Part shown: piece after piece, positions 35,211 to 43,698 of the stretch | Numbering within the stretch: the stretch's first letter is position 1 | Layout of the letters: each line of letters starts with the position of its first letter | From: Arthrobacter sp. NtRootA1 | GTDB taxonomy: Bacteria > Actinomycetota > Actinomycetes > Actinomycetales > Micrococcaceae | Assembly: GCF_019976975.1 (NCBI RefSeq) | Contig: NZ_AP024630.1 | Location: forward strand, 558,001-622,000 | Reading direction: 5' to 3' | Length of the DNA stretch: 64,000 nucleotides | Notes under the pieces: generated by a model | What the model saw: the letters and a program-made list of their open reading frames with translations, nothing else | What the model was told of the DNA's origin: nothing | Database searches by the model: none | Program-made: the position numbers and the translations under genes

Positions 35211-35501
35211 ATGACCGAACACATTGCCGAAGTATCCGCCTGTAGCGTCGGCAGCTGCGGCTTCAACCATGATGGATGCACTGCTTTTGGAATCACCATT
35301 GGTGGATCGCAGGACCACGCTTCCTGCGCCACATTCATCGACACCAACGCAATGGGCGGCCTTCCCAAGGTCCTTGCCCACGTGGGTGCTTGCCAGCGGT
35401 CCGAATGCGTTCACAACAACAACCTCATGTGCGAGGCCCACGACGTCAGGGTCGGCCCTGGCCGCGAGGCTGCCGACTGCCTGACCTACGAGCACGCCTG
35501 A
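35211..35501 (+). CDS. DUF1540 cysteine-rich protein
   Basis: 96 residues with two related Cys modules: SACSVGSCGFNHDGCTAFGI...CATF and GACQRSECVHNNNLMCEAHDV...DCLTY. Such C-x4-C-x5-7-C patterns define DUF1540, presumed to bind metal. A strong AGGAGG precedes the ATG. It is followed by a clear terminator, so it is monocistronic. Confidence 0.88.
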   Translation: MTEHIAEVSACSVGSCGFNHDGCTAFGITIGGSQDHASCATFIDTNAMGGLPKVLAHVGACQRSECVHNNNLMCEAHDVRVGPGREAADCLTYEHA

Positions 35502-35516
35502 CTCTTATCTTTCACG

Positions 35517-35552
35517 AAAGTGGGTCCGTCCTGGTGGGCGGGCCCACTTTTT
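35517..35552 (+). terminator. Rho-independent terminator of the DUF1540 gene
   Basis: AAAGTGGGTCC (35517-35527) pairs with GGGCCCACTTT (35540-35550), with one G-U pair, and a T run follows directly. It lies 16 bases after the stop codon. Confidence 0.88.
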
Positions 35553-35564
35553 CGCGCACGTTCA

Positions 35565-35630
35565 CCCAACTAGGTAGCAGCTGAGCGCGTTTAGACGGCT
35601 CTAAACGCGCTCTAATGCGACCCAGTTGGG
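35565..35630. repeat. 66-bp imperfect palindrome, REP-like
   Basis: The inner arms GAGCGCGTTTAGA (35583-35595) and TCTAAACGCGCTC (35600-35612) are perfect with a four-base loop. The outer arms beginning CCCAACTAGG (35565) and ending CCCAGTTGGG (35630) pair at 13 of 15 positions. Everything shares one centre at 35597.5. It lies one base from the stop of the dehydrogenase gene, so it may also end that transcript. A different family from the palindrome at 19514. Confidence 0.75.
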
Positions 35631-35631
35631 A

Positions 35632-36570
35632 TCAGCGGTCCACGAGGTTGGTCAGGTCGCTTCCTTCCCGGAGCGCCGAGATGTTGGCCAGGACCAATTG
35701 TGCTGAGCCCTTGGGGCGGTTGCCTGCCACGTGCGGAGTGATGATCAGGTTTGGGGAGCTCCAGAGCTTGGAGTCTGCGGGCAGGGGCTCTTCCTTGGTG
35801 ACGTCCAATGCAGCCGCCCGGAGGCGACCCTCGTGCAGCGCGGCTACGAGGGCATCCTCATCGACGGTGGCTCCGCGGCCCACGTTGATGAACACCGCGG
35901 TATCGGGCAGTGCCTCAAGGATCTCCGCGTTCAGGGCGTTCTCCGTTTCCGGAACGGCCGGCAGGATCGAGACCAGGACGTCCGTGGTGTGCAGGATTTC
36001 CGGAAGATTCTCGGTTGCCACCACGGGGAATCCGTAGCGCTCGCCGGCAGAGTTCGCAACGCCGGTGACCTTGGCGCCCAATGCTGCCAGCAGGGGAGCG
36101 AGTCGTCCCGCGATGGAGCCGAACCCCCAAATGGTGACGTTTGCGCCGTCGAGCGTGTACTGCTGTTCCGTGGCGGCAGCCGACTGGGCCACGTTGTAGG
36201 CGCGGTCCCATGTGGCGGTCCTTTGTGCGTCGTGCAGTACGTCCAGCCGACGGACGGCAGCGAGGATCAAGGCCAAGGCGTGCTCGGCCACTGGACCGTC
36301 GTGAAGTGAGCGACCTGACGCGATAGACACGTTGGTTCCAAATCCCGCTGCCAGCACGGAATCCGGTCCGGCTGCAAGGGTCTGAACGAGTTTGAGCGCG
36401 GTCATCCGCTTGGCTGCGTCCGCGAGGTTGGCGCCGGTGTTCTGCCAGACAACCAGGACCTCCGCGTCAACGTGCTCGTCCGGAACGGGCTCATCCACCT
36501 TGTAAACGAACACGTCCTCGCCGGAGTTGGAAAGATCCAGGCTGATGGTGTTGGGGACAAGGATTTTCAC
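35632..36570 (-). CDS. D-isomer-specific 2-hydroxyacid dehydrogenase
   Basis: 312 residues. The NAD-binding turn is WGFGSIAGRLAP; the catalytic residues are Arg (NVGRGATVDEDAL region), Glu and His (ITPHVAGNRP). It interconverts a 2-hydroxyacid and a 2-oxoacid with NAD(P)H; the substrate is not determinable. GTG 36570 with GGAG upstream is preferred over the longer GTG at 36609. It diverges from the sialidase gene. Confidence 0.85.
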   Translation of the reverse strand: MKILVPNTISLDLSNSGEDVFVYKVDEPVPDEHVDAEVLVVWQNTGANLADAAKRMTALKLVQTLAAGPDSVLAAGFGTNVSIASGRSLHDGPVAEHALALILAAVRRLDVLHDAQRTATWDRAYNVAQSAAATEQQYTLDGANVTIWGFGSIAGRLAPLLAALGAKVTGVANSAGERYGFPVVATENLPEILHTTDVLVSILPAVPETENALNAEILEALPDTAVFINVGRGATVDEDALVAALHEGRLRAAALDVTKEEPLPADSKLWSSPNLIITPHVAGNRPKGSAQLVLANISALREGSDLTNLVDR

Positions 36571-36751
36571 TGCAGCTCCATCGCTAGAAGGTAATGCCAG
36601 TACGTCCACGAGGTTAGCCCGACATGGGGCCGCGAGGCTTCCCCGACTTCATCCCTAGCAATGTGACGACCAGCACCATATGGTTGTAGGACGTTCGACG
36701 TGGCACGTAATACGAGGTATATCGCCGAATCGAATCGATCCCCGCACACCG

Positions 36752-36808
36752 CGAGATGGCAGATAGCGCCAATGTTTGAGCCAAGCATTGGCGCGAAAAG
36801 CCATCTCG
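36752..36808 (+). promoter_or_regulatory. Nested hairpin just upstream of the sialidase ribosome site
   Basis: CGAGATGGC (36752-36760) pairs perfectly with GCCATCTCG (36800-36808). Inside it, GCGCCAATG (36766-36774) pairs perfectly with CATTGGCGC (36786-36794) around an 11-base loop. The two stems are separated by a symmetrical internal loop of five bases on each side (AGATA and GAAAA). It ends 12 bases before AAAGGAC, the likely ribosome site. It could be a regulatory RNA element or a pair of overlapping operators. Confidence 0.6.
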
Positions 36809-36832
36809 GCGCAGCTTCGAAAGGACACAAAA

Positions 36833-39757
36833 TTGCTCGCACGCATCGCAGCCACTGGAGCCCTGAGCCTCGCCCTCCTGGCCAGCTTGGGTCTTCCGGC
36901 CACGGCCGCCCCGATTCCACCGAACAACCCCACAGCCGCCCCTGGCGGTTTCGCCGAAGCAAATCTCGCCGCTGATCGCACAGCCGCGAACTTCTTCTAC
37001 CGGATTCCTGCACTCACCTACTTGGGCAACAATGTGGTCTTGGCTGCATGGGATGGCCGTCCCGGCTCGGCCGCCGATGCTCCCAACCCGAACTCGATCG
37101 TGCAGCGCCGCAGCACAGACGGCGGCCAGACGTGGGGCCCTGTGCAGGTCATTGCGGCCGGACACGTCGCCGATGCCAGCGGCCCCAAGTACGGCTACAG
37201 CGACCCCTCATACATTTACGACGCCGAGGCAGGCAAAGTCTTCGCCTTCTTCGTCTATTCCAAAGACCAAGGTTTCGGCGGCAGCCAGTTCGGCAACGAC
37301 GACGCAGACCGGACCGTGATCTCCTCGGCGGTTATCGAGTCCTCTGATGGCGGCGTTACGTGGAGCCAGCCACGGCTCATCACCAATGTCACCAAGCCCG
37401 GGACCAGCAAGAGCAACCCTGTGGTGGGCGATGTACGTTCCAACTTCGCCTCTTCGGGTGAAGGCATCCAGCTCAAATACGGGCCGCACAAGGGCCGACT
37501 CATCCAGCAGTACGCGGGCGATGTCCGCCAGGCCGACGGTACCAATAAGATCCAGGCCTACAGCGTCTACTCGGACGATCATGGCGTCACCTGGCACAAG
37601 GGTGCCAACGTGGGTGACCGCATGGACGAAAACAAAACCGTTGAACTCTCCGATGGCAGGGTCCTGCTGAACTCCCGCGACAACGCCAACCAGGGCTACC
37701 GCAAGGTGGCAATCTCCACGGATGGTGGTGCCACTTACGGTCCGGTCACCCAGGACACGGAGCTGCCGGATCCGGCCAACAACGGTGCCATTGCCCGGAT
37801 GTTCCCGAACGCCGCCCAAGGTTCGGCGGACGCGAGGAAGCTGATCTTCACCAACGCAAATTCCAAGACCGCCCGCGAGAACGTCTCGGCCCGGGTATCG
37901 TGTGACGACGGCGCCACCTGGCCGGGCGTCCGAACCATTCGTTCCGGCTTCTCCGCCTACTCCACGGTGACCCGTACGGAGGACGGCAAGTTCGGCGTCC
38001 TTTACGAGGGCAACTACACGGACAACATGCCCTTCGCGAAGTTCGACGACGCCTGGCTGAACTATGTCTGCGCACCGCTTTCCGTCCCTGCCGTCACCAC
38101 CGCTCCCGGTGCAACCCAACAAGTCGCCGTGACGGTCACCAACCAGGACGCCACCACGATCTCCGGCGCCAACGCCACCGTCTTCACGCCGAGCGGCTGG
38201 TCGGCCACCACGGTGCCGGTTCCCGACGTCGCGCCTGGTGCCTCGGTGACTGTCAACGTAGCGCTGACCGCTCCGGCGAACGCCAGCGGTCCGCAGAACC
38301 TTAACGCAGCATTTACGACGGCGGACGGCAGGGTTTCGCAGTTCACCTTCACGGCGACGGTCCCTGTGGCCCCGCAAGTGGGGCTCGCCATCACAGGCTC
38401 TGCACCTGCGCGTGATGTTGTGACCAGCCCGTATCAGGCCGGGGAGGCCCTCAGCTATTCCTTCACTGTGAAGAGCACGTCCAACGTCACGGCAAACGCC
38501 GTACCTGTTTCGGGGAGCTTCGACTCGGGCTTTCTGCCACCGACTGCACCCAACTGCCGGTTCAATAACCTGGCCGCCGGCGCCAGCTACAACTGCACTA
38601 CCCCCAAGCATGTGCTGACGGCCGCGGACATCGAGCGCGGCTACTTCGTGCCCGAGGCGAGCTTCACCATCACAGCCAGCTCGACGCCGTCGCTCACTAA
38701 AACGGTTCCGTTCACCGGCGCTGCGGTGGCCCTGCGCGACGGCCTGGTGGCAGCGGACATCAGCGGGGCGCGTACCGACGTCGGGCGTGACCTCGCAACC
38801 CAGCCCTACGCGGCAGGCGACCTTTTCCCCTACACGTTCACAGTCAAGAACACGGGTCCGCTCGTGGAAAACGTGGTGCCCACCGCCGGCAACTTCAGCC
38901 CCTTCGTCCCTGAGGGGCCCGGCAATTGCCGTTACCTCACCCTGCTGGCCGGGCAGAGCTACCAGTGCGCCACGCCGCGCCACACCGTGACCGCTGAGGA
39001 AGTCGACCAGGGCTTCTTCGTTCCAACCACCAGTTGGCAAGTCGGCTCGGCGGGCCAGAGCACAAGGAACTACGGGATCGACGGCGGCGAGGTGGACTTG
39101 AAAATCCGCGAACCGAAGCTTGAAGGAACAGTCTCCGCGGTCTGGGAAGACGCAGACGGTGACCGCTTCGCCAGCGCAGGAGATCCTGTGACGTACACCT
39201 ACACCGTGGGCAACGCCGGCAATGTGGCGCTGACGGGGCTTGAGGCTACGGGGTCTGGAATCACTGAAACTGCCCTGCCCATTGGCGGCACTGCGACGGC
39301 CACGCGTGTCCATGTGCTTACTGCCGGGGACGTCGCAGCCGGAAGCCTCGCCGCCGTAACTTTCGATGCGACGGCGCACAACGGCACCAAGGAAGTGGCC
39401 GCCACTGCCGAAGGCGCCGCGCTGGCCCTCAACGTCCAGCCCGCAAAGCCGGACACGGAGCCCGCGCTGAGTGTCCAGGACTTCGACGGCCAAACGGCGT
39501 CGTTTGATCTGGGCACGGGGGAGAAGTATCGCAATGGCCAGAAAGTGACTTTGAAGGGCTTGGAATACGGGCAGTGGTACTACGTGTATCTGAACAAGGA
39601 CAGTTACCGACTCGGATGGGTCTTTCCCACCACGGATAACACCGTGGAATTCATTCTTCCATCGGATGTAAAGAATGGACGTGACGATGTTGTGGTCCTG
39701 GATAAGGACGGTACGCAGCTCTCCTTTGATCGGCTGCAGGTGACGCCAAAGGGCTAG
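36833..39757 (+). CDS. Secreted sialidase (GH33, NedA type) with C-terminal modules
   Basis: About 974 residues. A signal peptide (LARIAATGALSLALLASLG...ATAA) is followed by a six-bladed sialidase domain (about 40-400) with YRIP near 56-59, five Asp-box-like repeats (STDGGQTWG, SSDGGVTWS, SDDHGVTWH, STDGGATYG, SCDDGATWP) and the conserved ENKTVELSDGRVLLNSRD. It resembles the Micromonospora sialidase NedA closely. The C-terminal half has an NPCBM-associated/NEW3-like domain and three DUF11-like repeats, but no LPxTG anchor. TTG 36833 is preferred because AAAGGAC lies seven bases upstream; TTG 36776 falls inside the hairpin. Confidence 0.9.
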   Translation: MLARIAATGALSLALLASLGLPATAAPIPPNNPTAAPGGFAEANLAADRTAANFFYRIPALTYLGNNVVLAAWDGRPGSAADAPNPNSIVQRRSTDGGQTWGPVQVIAAGHVADASGPKYGYSDPSYIYDAEAGKVFAFFVYSKDQGFGGSQFGNDDADRTVISSAVIESSDGGVTWSQPRLITNVTKPGTSKSNPVVGDVRSNFASSGEGIQLKYGPHKGRLIQQYAGDVRQADGTNKIQAYSVYSDDHGVTWHKGANVGDRMDENKTVELSDGRVLLNSRDNANQGYRKVAISTDGGATYGPVTQDTELPDPANNGAIARMFPNAAQGSADARKLIFTNANSKTARENVSARVSCDDGATWPGVRTIRSGFSAYSTVTRTEDGKFGVLYEGNYTDNMPFAKFDDAWLNYVCAPLSVPAVTTAPGATQQVAVTVTNQDATTISGANATVFTPSGWSATTVPVPDVAPGASVTVNVALTAPANASGPQNLNAAFTTADGRVSQFTFTATVPVAPQVGLAITGSAPARDVVTSPYQAGEALSYSFTVKSTSNVTANAVPVSGSFDSGFLPPTAPNCRFNNLAAGASYNCTTPKHVLTAADIERGYFVPEASFTITASSTPSLTKTVPFTGAAVALRDGLVAADISGARTDVGRDLATQPYAAGDLFPYTFTVKNTGPLVENVVPTAGNFSPFVPEGPGNCRYLTLLAGQSYQCATPRHTVTAEEVDQGFFVPTTSWQVGSAGQSTRNYGIDGGEVDLKIREPKLEGTVSAVWEDADGDRFASAGDPVTYTYTVGNAGNVALTGLEATGSGITETALPIGGTATATRVHVLTAGDVAAGSLAAVTFDATAHNGTKEVAATAEGAALALNVQPAKPDTEPALSVQDFDGQTASFDLGTGEKYRNGQKVTLKGLEYGQWYYVYLNKDSYRLGWVFPTTDNTVEFILPSDVKNGRDDVVVLDKDGTQLSFDRLQVTPKG

Positions 39758-39770
39758 ACGCAGCGCTTGG

Positions 39771-39816
39771 GCAAAACAGCGGACCGCAGAAACTTTCCTG
39801 CGGTCCGCTGTTTTGC
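39771..39816. terminator. Strong terminator after the sialidase gene
   Basis: A 19-base perfect stem from GCAAAACAGCGGACCGCAG (39771-39789) with an eight-base loop and its exact complement to 39816. The left arm carries A-rich and the right arm T-rich outer bases, so it can work in both directions. Confidence 0.9.
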
Positions 39817-39923
39817 CGTCATGTGACGCGAATTTGCGGCAGTGACGCGACAAAATTCACAAACTGTGCTGTATGTCATATTTGCCTCTCACTCTGTACT
39901 CTGTGACTCGGATGGTTGCTTTG

Positions 39924-39944
39924 TTTTGACAGGACCTGTCAAAA
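39924..39944. promoter_or_regulatory. Palindrome upstream of the subtilase gene
   Basis: TTTTGACAGG (39924-39933), one central A, then CCTGTCAAAA (39935-39944) form a perfect 21-base palindrome 72 bases before the protease start. TTGACAGG recurs alone at 39961-39968. A regulator site that controls protease expression is likely; TTGACA also resembles a -35 element. Confidence 0.55.
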
Positions 39945-40016
39945 AAGCAGCCATCTCCAGTTGACAGGCCTTGGCGATGGAGCCTGGGCCTCACTCAGTG
40001 AAAGGTGCTATCACTC

Positions 40017-43000
40017 GTGAAATCACAAGGAAAGAGCTTCGTCAGAAGCGGGGGGCTTCGAAAGGCAGCGGCCCTCGCCGTGGGTTTGCCGTTGCTGCTC
40101 TCTTCCGTGGCGTTGCCGGCCCAGGCAGCTCCCTCCCCGGAGAAGGAGTCCGGGAACCAGACAGGCGTGGTCAAGAAGAACCTTGACCCCAGCGCCTACA
40201 AGGACGGCCGCTACATGGTTGTCCTGGCAGAAAAGCCTGCGGCTACATACGACGGCGGTACGCCGGGTCTTGCGCCCACCAAACCGGAAGAGGGCAAGAA
40301 GCTCGATTCCGGCAGCGCGGAGGTGAAGGATTACCAGAAACATCTGCAACAGGCGCAGCAGGAAGTCGCGCAGCAAGAAAACGTCACCATTGAACGTGAC
40401 TTCACCACCGCCGTTAACGGCTTCAGCGCCAACCTGACGGCAGACCAGGCCATCAGCCTGGCCAAGGACCCCAAGGTCCTGATGGTCGCACCGGACACAC
40501 AGTACGCACCTGACTACTCCACCACTGACTTCCTGAAACTTAGCGGCCCCAACGGCACCTGGGCAACGCAATACGGAGGCCAGGAGAACGCCGGCAAGGG
40601 CACCGTCGTTGGTGTCATCGACACCGGATACACACCCTCCAATCCCTTTTTCGCCGGCGATCCCGTCGGCCCACTGGTCGGCGACCCCCAGGTGGGCGTC
40701 CCTTACCGGACCGCTGACGGCAAGATCGCGATGCTGAAGGCGGACGGCGATACCTTCATCGGCGAATGCCAGCCCGGCACGGACACAGGCGCCAGCTATG
40801 ACGGCAGCGCCTGCAACTCCAAGGTCCTCAGCACCCACTACTTCGCGGATGGCTTCCTGGGAAGTGTCCCCCCGGAAAACCGTGCCCCCGAGGAAGTCAT
40901 CTCGCCCGTCGACGTGGACAGCCACGGCACCCACACCGCAAGCACAGCGGCGGGTAACGGCAACGTTGACGCCGTGGTGGACGGCCGCAGCTTCGGCATC
41001 ACCAGCGGTATCGCTCCTGCCGCCAAGCTCTCCATCTACAAGGTCTGTTGGGAAGACACAGATCCGACGACGGGCGGCTGCTACGGCTCCGCTTCGGTGG
41101 ATGCCATTGAACAGGCCATCCTGGACGGCGTTGATGTGCTGAACTACTCCATCTCCGGTTCCACCACATCCACTACCGATCCCGTATCGCTGGCGTTCCT
41201 TTCCGCTGCGTCGGCCGGGATCTTCGTGGCAACCTCCGCCGGAAATTCCGGACCAACACCCAGTACCGTGAATCACGGAGCGCCCTGGTTGACCACTGTG
41301 GCTGCGACCTCTTTCTCGCAGGAACTGCAAGGCACCATTGAATTCTCCGATGGCAGCAAATTCCGCGGAGCGAGCATCATGAACCACGAGGTGAGCGGGG
41401 CCGGCGTCGTGCTTTCCACCAACGCGGCAAGCGGTGAAGGCAATGCAGCGCTGTGTGCTCCCGGCTCGCTGGATCCGGCCAAGGTCACCGGCAAGGTTGT
41501 TGTGTGTGACCGAGGCGTGGTTGACCGCACCGCCAAGAGCGCGGAGGTCCTCCGAGGCGGTGGCGTCGGAATGATCCTCGTGAACCTGACGGAATCGTCG
41601 CTGGACACGGACAAGCATGCTGTTCCCACTGTCCATGTGAACCCTCCGGCCACGCAGACCATCAAGGACAAGGTGACGGCCGACCCGGCGATCACCGTAT
41701 CCCTGCTGGACCACGACACCACGGGACTGCCCGCTGAGCCCCAGCCGCAGATCGCTGGATTCTCGTCCCGCGGCCCACTGCTGGCAACAGATTCCGATCT
41801 TCTGAAGCCTGACGTATCAGCACCTGGCGTCGCTATCCTTGCTGGCGTTTCGCCCATCGGAACCGGTGGAGACAACTTTGGATTCCTTTCAGGAACGTCC
41901 ATGGCTTCTCCGCACGTAGCTGGTTTCGGCGCCCTGATCCTGGGCAAGAACCCACTGTGGTCACCGGCAACCGTGAAATCGGCCATGATGACCACCGCCG
42001 GTCCCGTGAAGCTGGCCAATGGCGCTGTCAACAAGGACGTCTTCGCCACCGGCGCAGGCCAGGTGGACCCCGCAAAGGTCCTCAGCCCAGGTTTGGTTTA
42101 CGACGCCACCACCGAGGACTACCTCAAATTCGTTCAGGGCACGGGCCTGGACCTCGGCATTGAAGGACTTGGCACCACGCAGCCGCGGGACATGAACGTC
42201 CCCTCGTTTGCGCTGGGCAACCTGGCCGGCAAGATCGAGGTCACACGGACAGTTACAGCCCTGACACCGGGCCTCTACCGCGCCTCCGTCAACGTTCCCG
42301 GTGTCAACGTCAAGGTCACCCCGAGCGTGCTGAACTTTGCCGCCGCGGGTGAAAAGAAAACGTTCAAGGTGCAGTTCGAGAACAACAATGCAGCCCTGGG
42401 CGAGTTCGCCATGGGTTCACTCAGCTGGCAGGGTGCCAACAAGACAGTCACCTCGCCCATTGCCGTCCGTCCGCAATCTGTCATCGCGGATAAGGCAATG
42501 GCCTTCACGGGAACAGGCCCCAACGGCTCAGCAGCCATCAACATCGTCTCCGGCACCAACGCACCGGTGGGAGTCACGGTTGATGGGCTGTCCAAGGCGG
42601 ATTCCTCAGCAATTGAATTGGTTCCGGGTCCCTTTGCCGGCGAGACCAATGCCTCGAACTTCGTCAAGAAGGTAACGGTGGGGGAGAACAGTGCCTTGGC
42701 CAAGTTCTCGGTCATATCCTCCGACGAAGCAGCGGACTTCGACATGCTCGTTCTGACCCCGACGGGTCAGCAGCTCCCGTCCGCGACCGGCTCGGCCAGC
42801 GAATCCGTCACGGTGCCCGATCCCGAGCCGGGCGACTACTACGTTTTCGCCAACCTTTACGCGAGCCCCAACAACCAGCCCACCAAGGCAACAGTTGATG
42901 CCGCAGTCCTGGGGGCCAACGAGGGCAACGCCACGGTGACGCCCAACCCGATCCGCCTCGCCAACGGCAAGGCCGGCACCATCTCGTTGAACTGGACCAA

Positions 43001-43184
43001 CCTCACGCCGGGCTCCTACATTGGACGCCTGACGTTCGAGGGCACCAGCGAACCCAGCTTCGTCACTGTAGTGGTGAGTCCTGGCGGTGCCGCGGTTGTT
43101 CCGGATGACGAAAACCCGAAGAAGGAAAAGAAGAACAACAAGATCCGCGGAGACGAGCCAACGCAAAGCAACAACGCAAGCTAG
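40017..43184 (+). CDS. Secreted subtilisin-like serine protease (S8) with PA domain
   Basis: 1055 residues. A signal peptide (to about residue 38), an I9 inhibitor propeptide (YMVVLAEKPAAT to about residue 160), then the S8 domain with catalytic Asp202 (GVIDTGY), His303 (DSHGTHTAS) and Ser628 (SGTSMASPHVAG). A PA domain (about 440-560) is inserted before the Ser, as in large actinobacterial subtilases. The C-terminal 350 residues are Fn3-like, ending in a Lys/Asn-rich tail without an anchor signal. GTG 40017 is favoured over GTG 40005. It exports a broad-specificity protease; SSI-like genes lie just downstream on the other strand. Confidence 0.93.
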   Translation: MKSQGKSFVRSGGLRKAAALAVGLPLLLSSVALPAQAAPSPEKESGNQTGVVKKNLDPSAYKDGRYMVVLAEKPAATYDGGTPGLAPTKPEEGKKLDSGSAEVKDYQKHLQQAQQEVAQQENVTIERDFTTAVNGFSANLTADQAISLAKDPKVLMVAPDTQYAPDYSTTDFLKLSGPNGTWATQYGGQENAGKGTVVGVIDTGYTPSNPFFAGDPVGPLVGDPQVGVPYRTADGKIAMLKADGDTFIGECQPGTDTGASYDGSACNSKVLSTHYFADGFLGSVPPENRAPEEVISPVDVDSHGTHTASTAAGNGNVDAVVDGRSFGITSGIAPAAKLSIYKVCWEDTDPTTGGCYGSASVDAIEQAILDGVDVLNYSISGSTTSTTDPVSLAFLSAASAGIFVATSAGNSGPTPSTVNHGAPWLTTVAATSFSQELQGTIEFSDGSKFRGASIMNHEVSGAGVVLSTNAASGEGNAALCAPGSLDPAKVTGKVVVCDRGVVDRTAKSAEVLRGGGVGMILVNLTESSLDTDKHAVPTVHVNPPATQTIKDKVTADPAITVSLLDHDTTGLPAEPQPQIAGFSSRGPLLATDSDLLKPDVSAPGVAILAGVSPIGTGGDNFGFLSGTSMASPHVAGFGALILGKNPLWSPATVKSAMMTTAGPVKLANGAVNKDVFATGAGQVDPAKVLSPGLVYDATTEDYLKFVQGTGLDLGIEGLGTTQPRDMNVPSFALGNLAGKIEVTRTVTALTPGLYRASVNVPGVNVKVTPSVLNFAAAGEKKTFKVQFENNNAALGEFAMGSLSWQGANKTVTSPIAVRPQSVIADKAMAFTGTGPNGSAAINIVSGTNAPVGVTVDGLSKADSSAIELVPGPFAGETNASNFVKKVTVGENSALAKFSVISSDEAADFDMLVLTPTGQQLPSATGSASESVTVPDPEPGDYYVFANLYASPNNQPTKATVDAAVLGANEGNATVTPNPIRLANGKAGTISLNWTNLTPGSYIGRLTFEGTSEPSFVTVVVSPGGAAVVPDDENPKKEKKNNKIRGDEPTQSNNAS

Positions 43185-43202
43185 CTCGTTCGTGGAATTT
43201 GT

Positions 43203-43240
43203 GGACGGCTGACGCCCTATCTCAAGGGCGTCAGCCGTCC
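43203..43240. terminator. Bidirectional terminator after the protease gene
   Basis: GGACGGCTGACGCCC (43203-43217) pairs perfectly with GGGCGTCAGCCGTCC (43226-43240). It lies between the protease stop and the convergent SSI-like gene, so it can serve both. Confidence 0.85.
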
Positions 43241-43248
43241 GCACAAAG

Positions 43249-43638
43249 TCAGACCGCGCCCGTGGATCTTCCTGTGCCGCCCAGAAGTGGTGCCATGGCC
43301 CGCCAGCGCGCGATCTCGCAGCCATCGGTCCGGCTGAGCTTGCTGTGGACCTTCCGCCCACGGAACCAACCTGTCACAAGGGCCACCTGCGGGCCCCCGT
43401 ACTGTTGGGTACAGATCCGGTCCGGCCGCGGCTCCGGAAAGAATACTTCCTCGCCGAACTGCTCGACGGCGGCAAGGGCCGCGGCGGCGTCCGGCAGGTT
43501 CGAGTCGATCGAGCCCGGCTCCTGAGACAGAATGCCCTTAGCGGACCGCAGGTGGAACTCAGTAGGCGCGGCGCCAGGTGCCTCTGTCAGCGTGACGGTG
43601 AGGTCGACGTCGTACTCGCTGTTGTCGGAAGAAACCAT
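43249..43638 (-). CDS. Leaderless SSI-like protein
   Basis: 129 residues without a signal peptide. The second half matches the SSI inhibitor fold as in the lipoprotein at 44600-45178: CTQQYGGPQVALVTGWFRGR and KLSRTDGCEIARW, keeping the Cys pair around the reactive loop. The first disulfide pair of SSI is lost: the region TEFHLRSAKGILSQEPG has no Cys. As written it would stay in the cytoplasm. It may bind an intracellular partner or be a decaying copy; its frame is intact. Confidence 0.7.
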   Translation of the reverse strand: MVSSDNSEYDVDLTVTLTEAPGAAPTEFHLRSAKGILSQEPGSIDSNLPDAAAALAAVEQFGEEVFFPEPRPDRICTQQYGGPQVALVTGWFRGRKVHSKLSRTDGCEIARWRAMAPLLGGTGRSTGAV

Positions 43639-43698
43639 GGTTACCTTTCGCTGGTGGCGGCGGTGCTGGCGGCAGGAGTCCCCGGGGATCCGACTCCT

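Noticed and set aside
37208-39853. 881-codon open frame opposite the sialidase gene
   Set aside because: It is the antisense frame of a high-GC gene with strong third-position bias, has no domain, and lacks a ribosome site; the sialidase on the plus strand is unmistakable.
40023-41714. 563-codon open frame opposite the subtilase
   Set aside because: Antisense shadow of the protease; no motif, and it would run through the catalytic regions coded on the plus strand.
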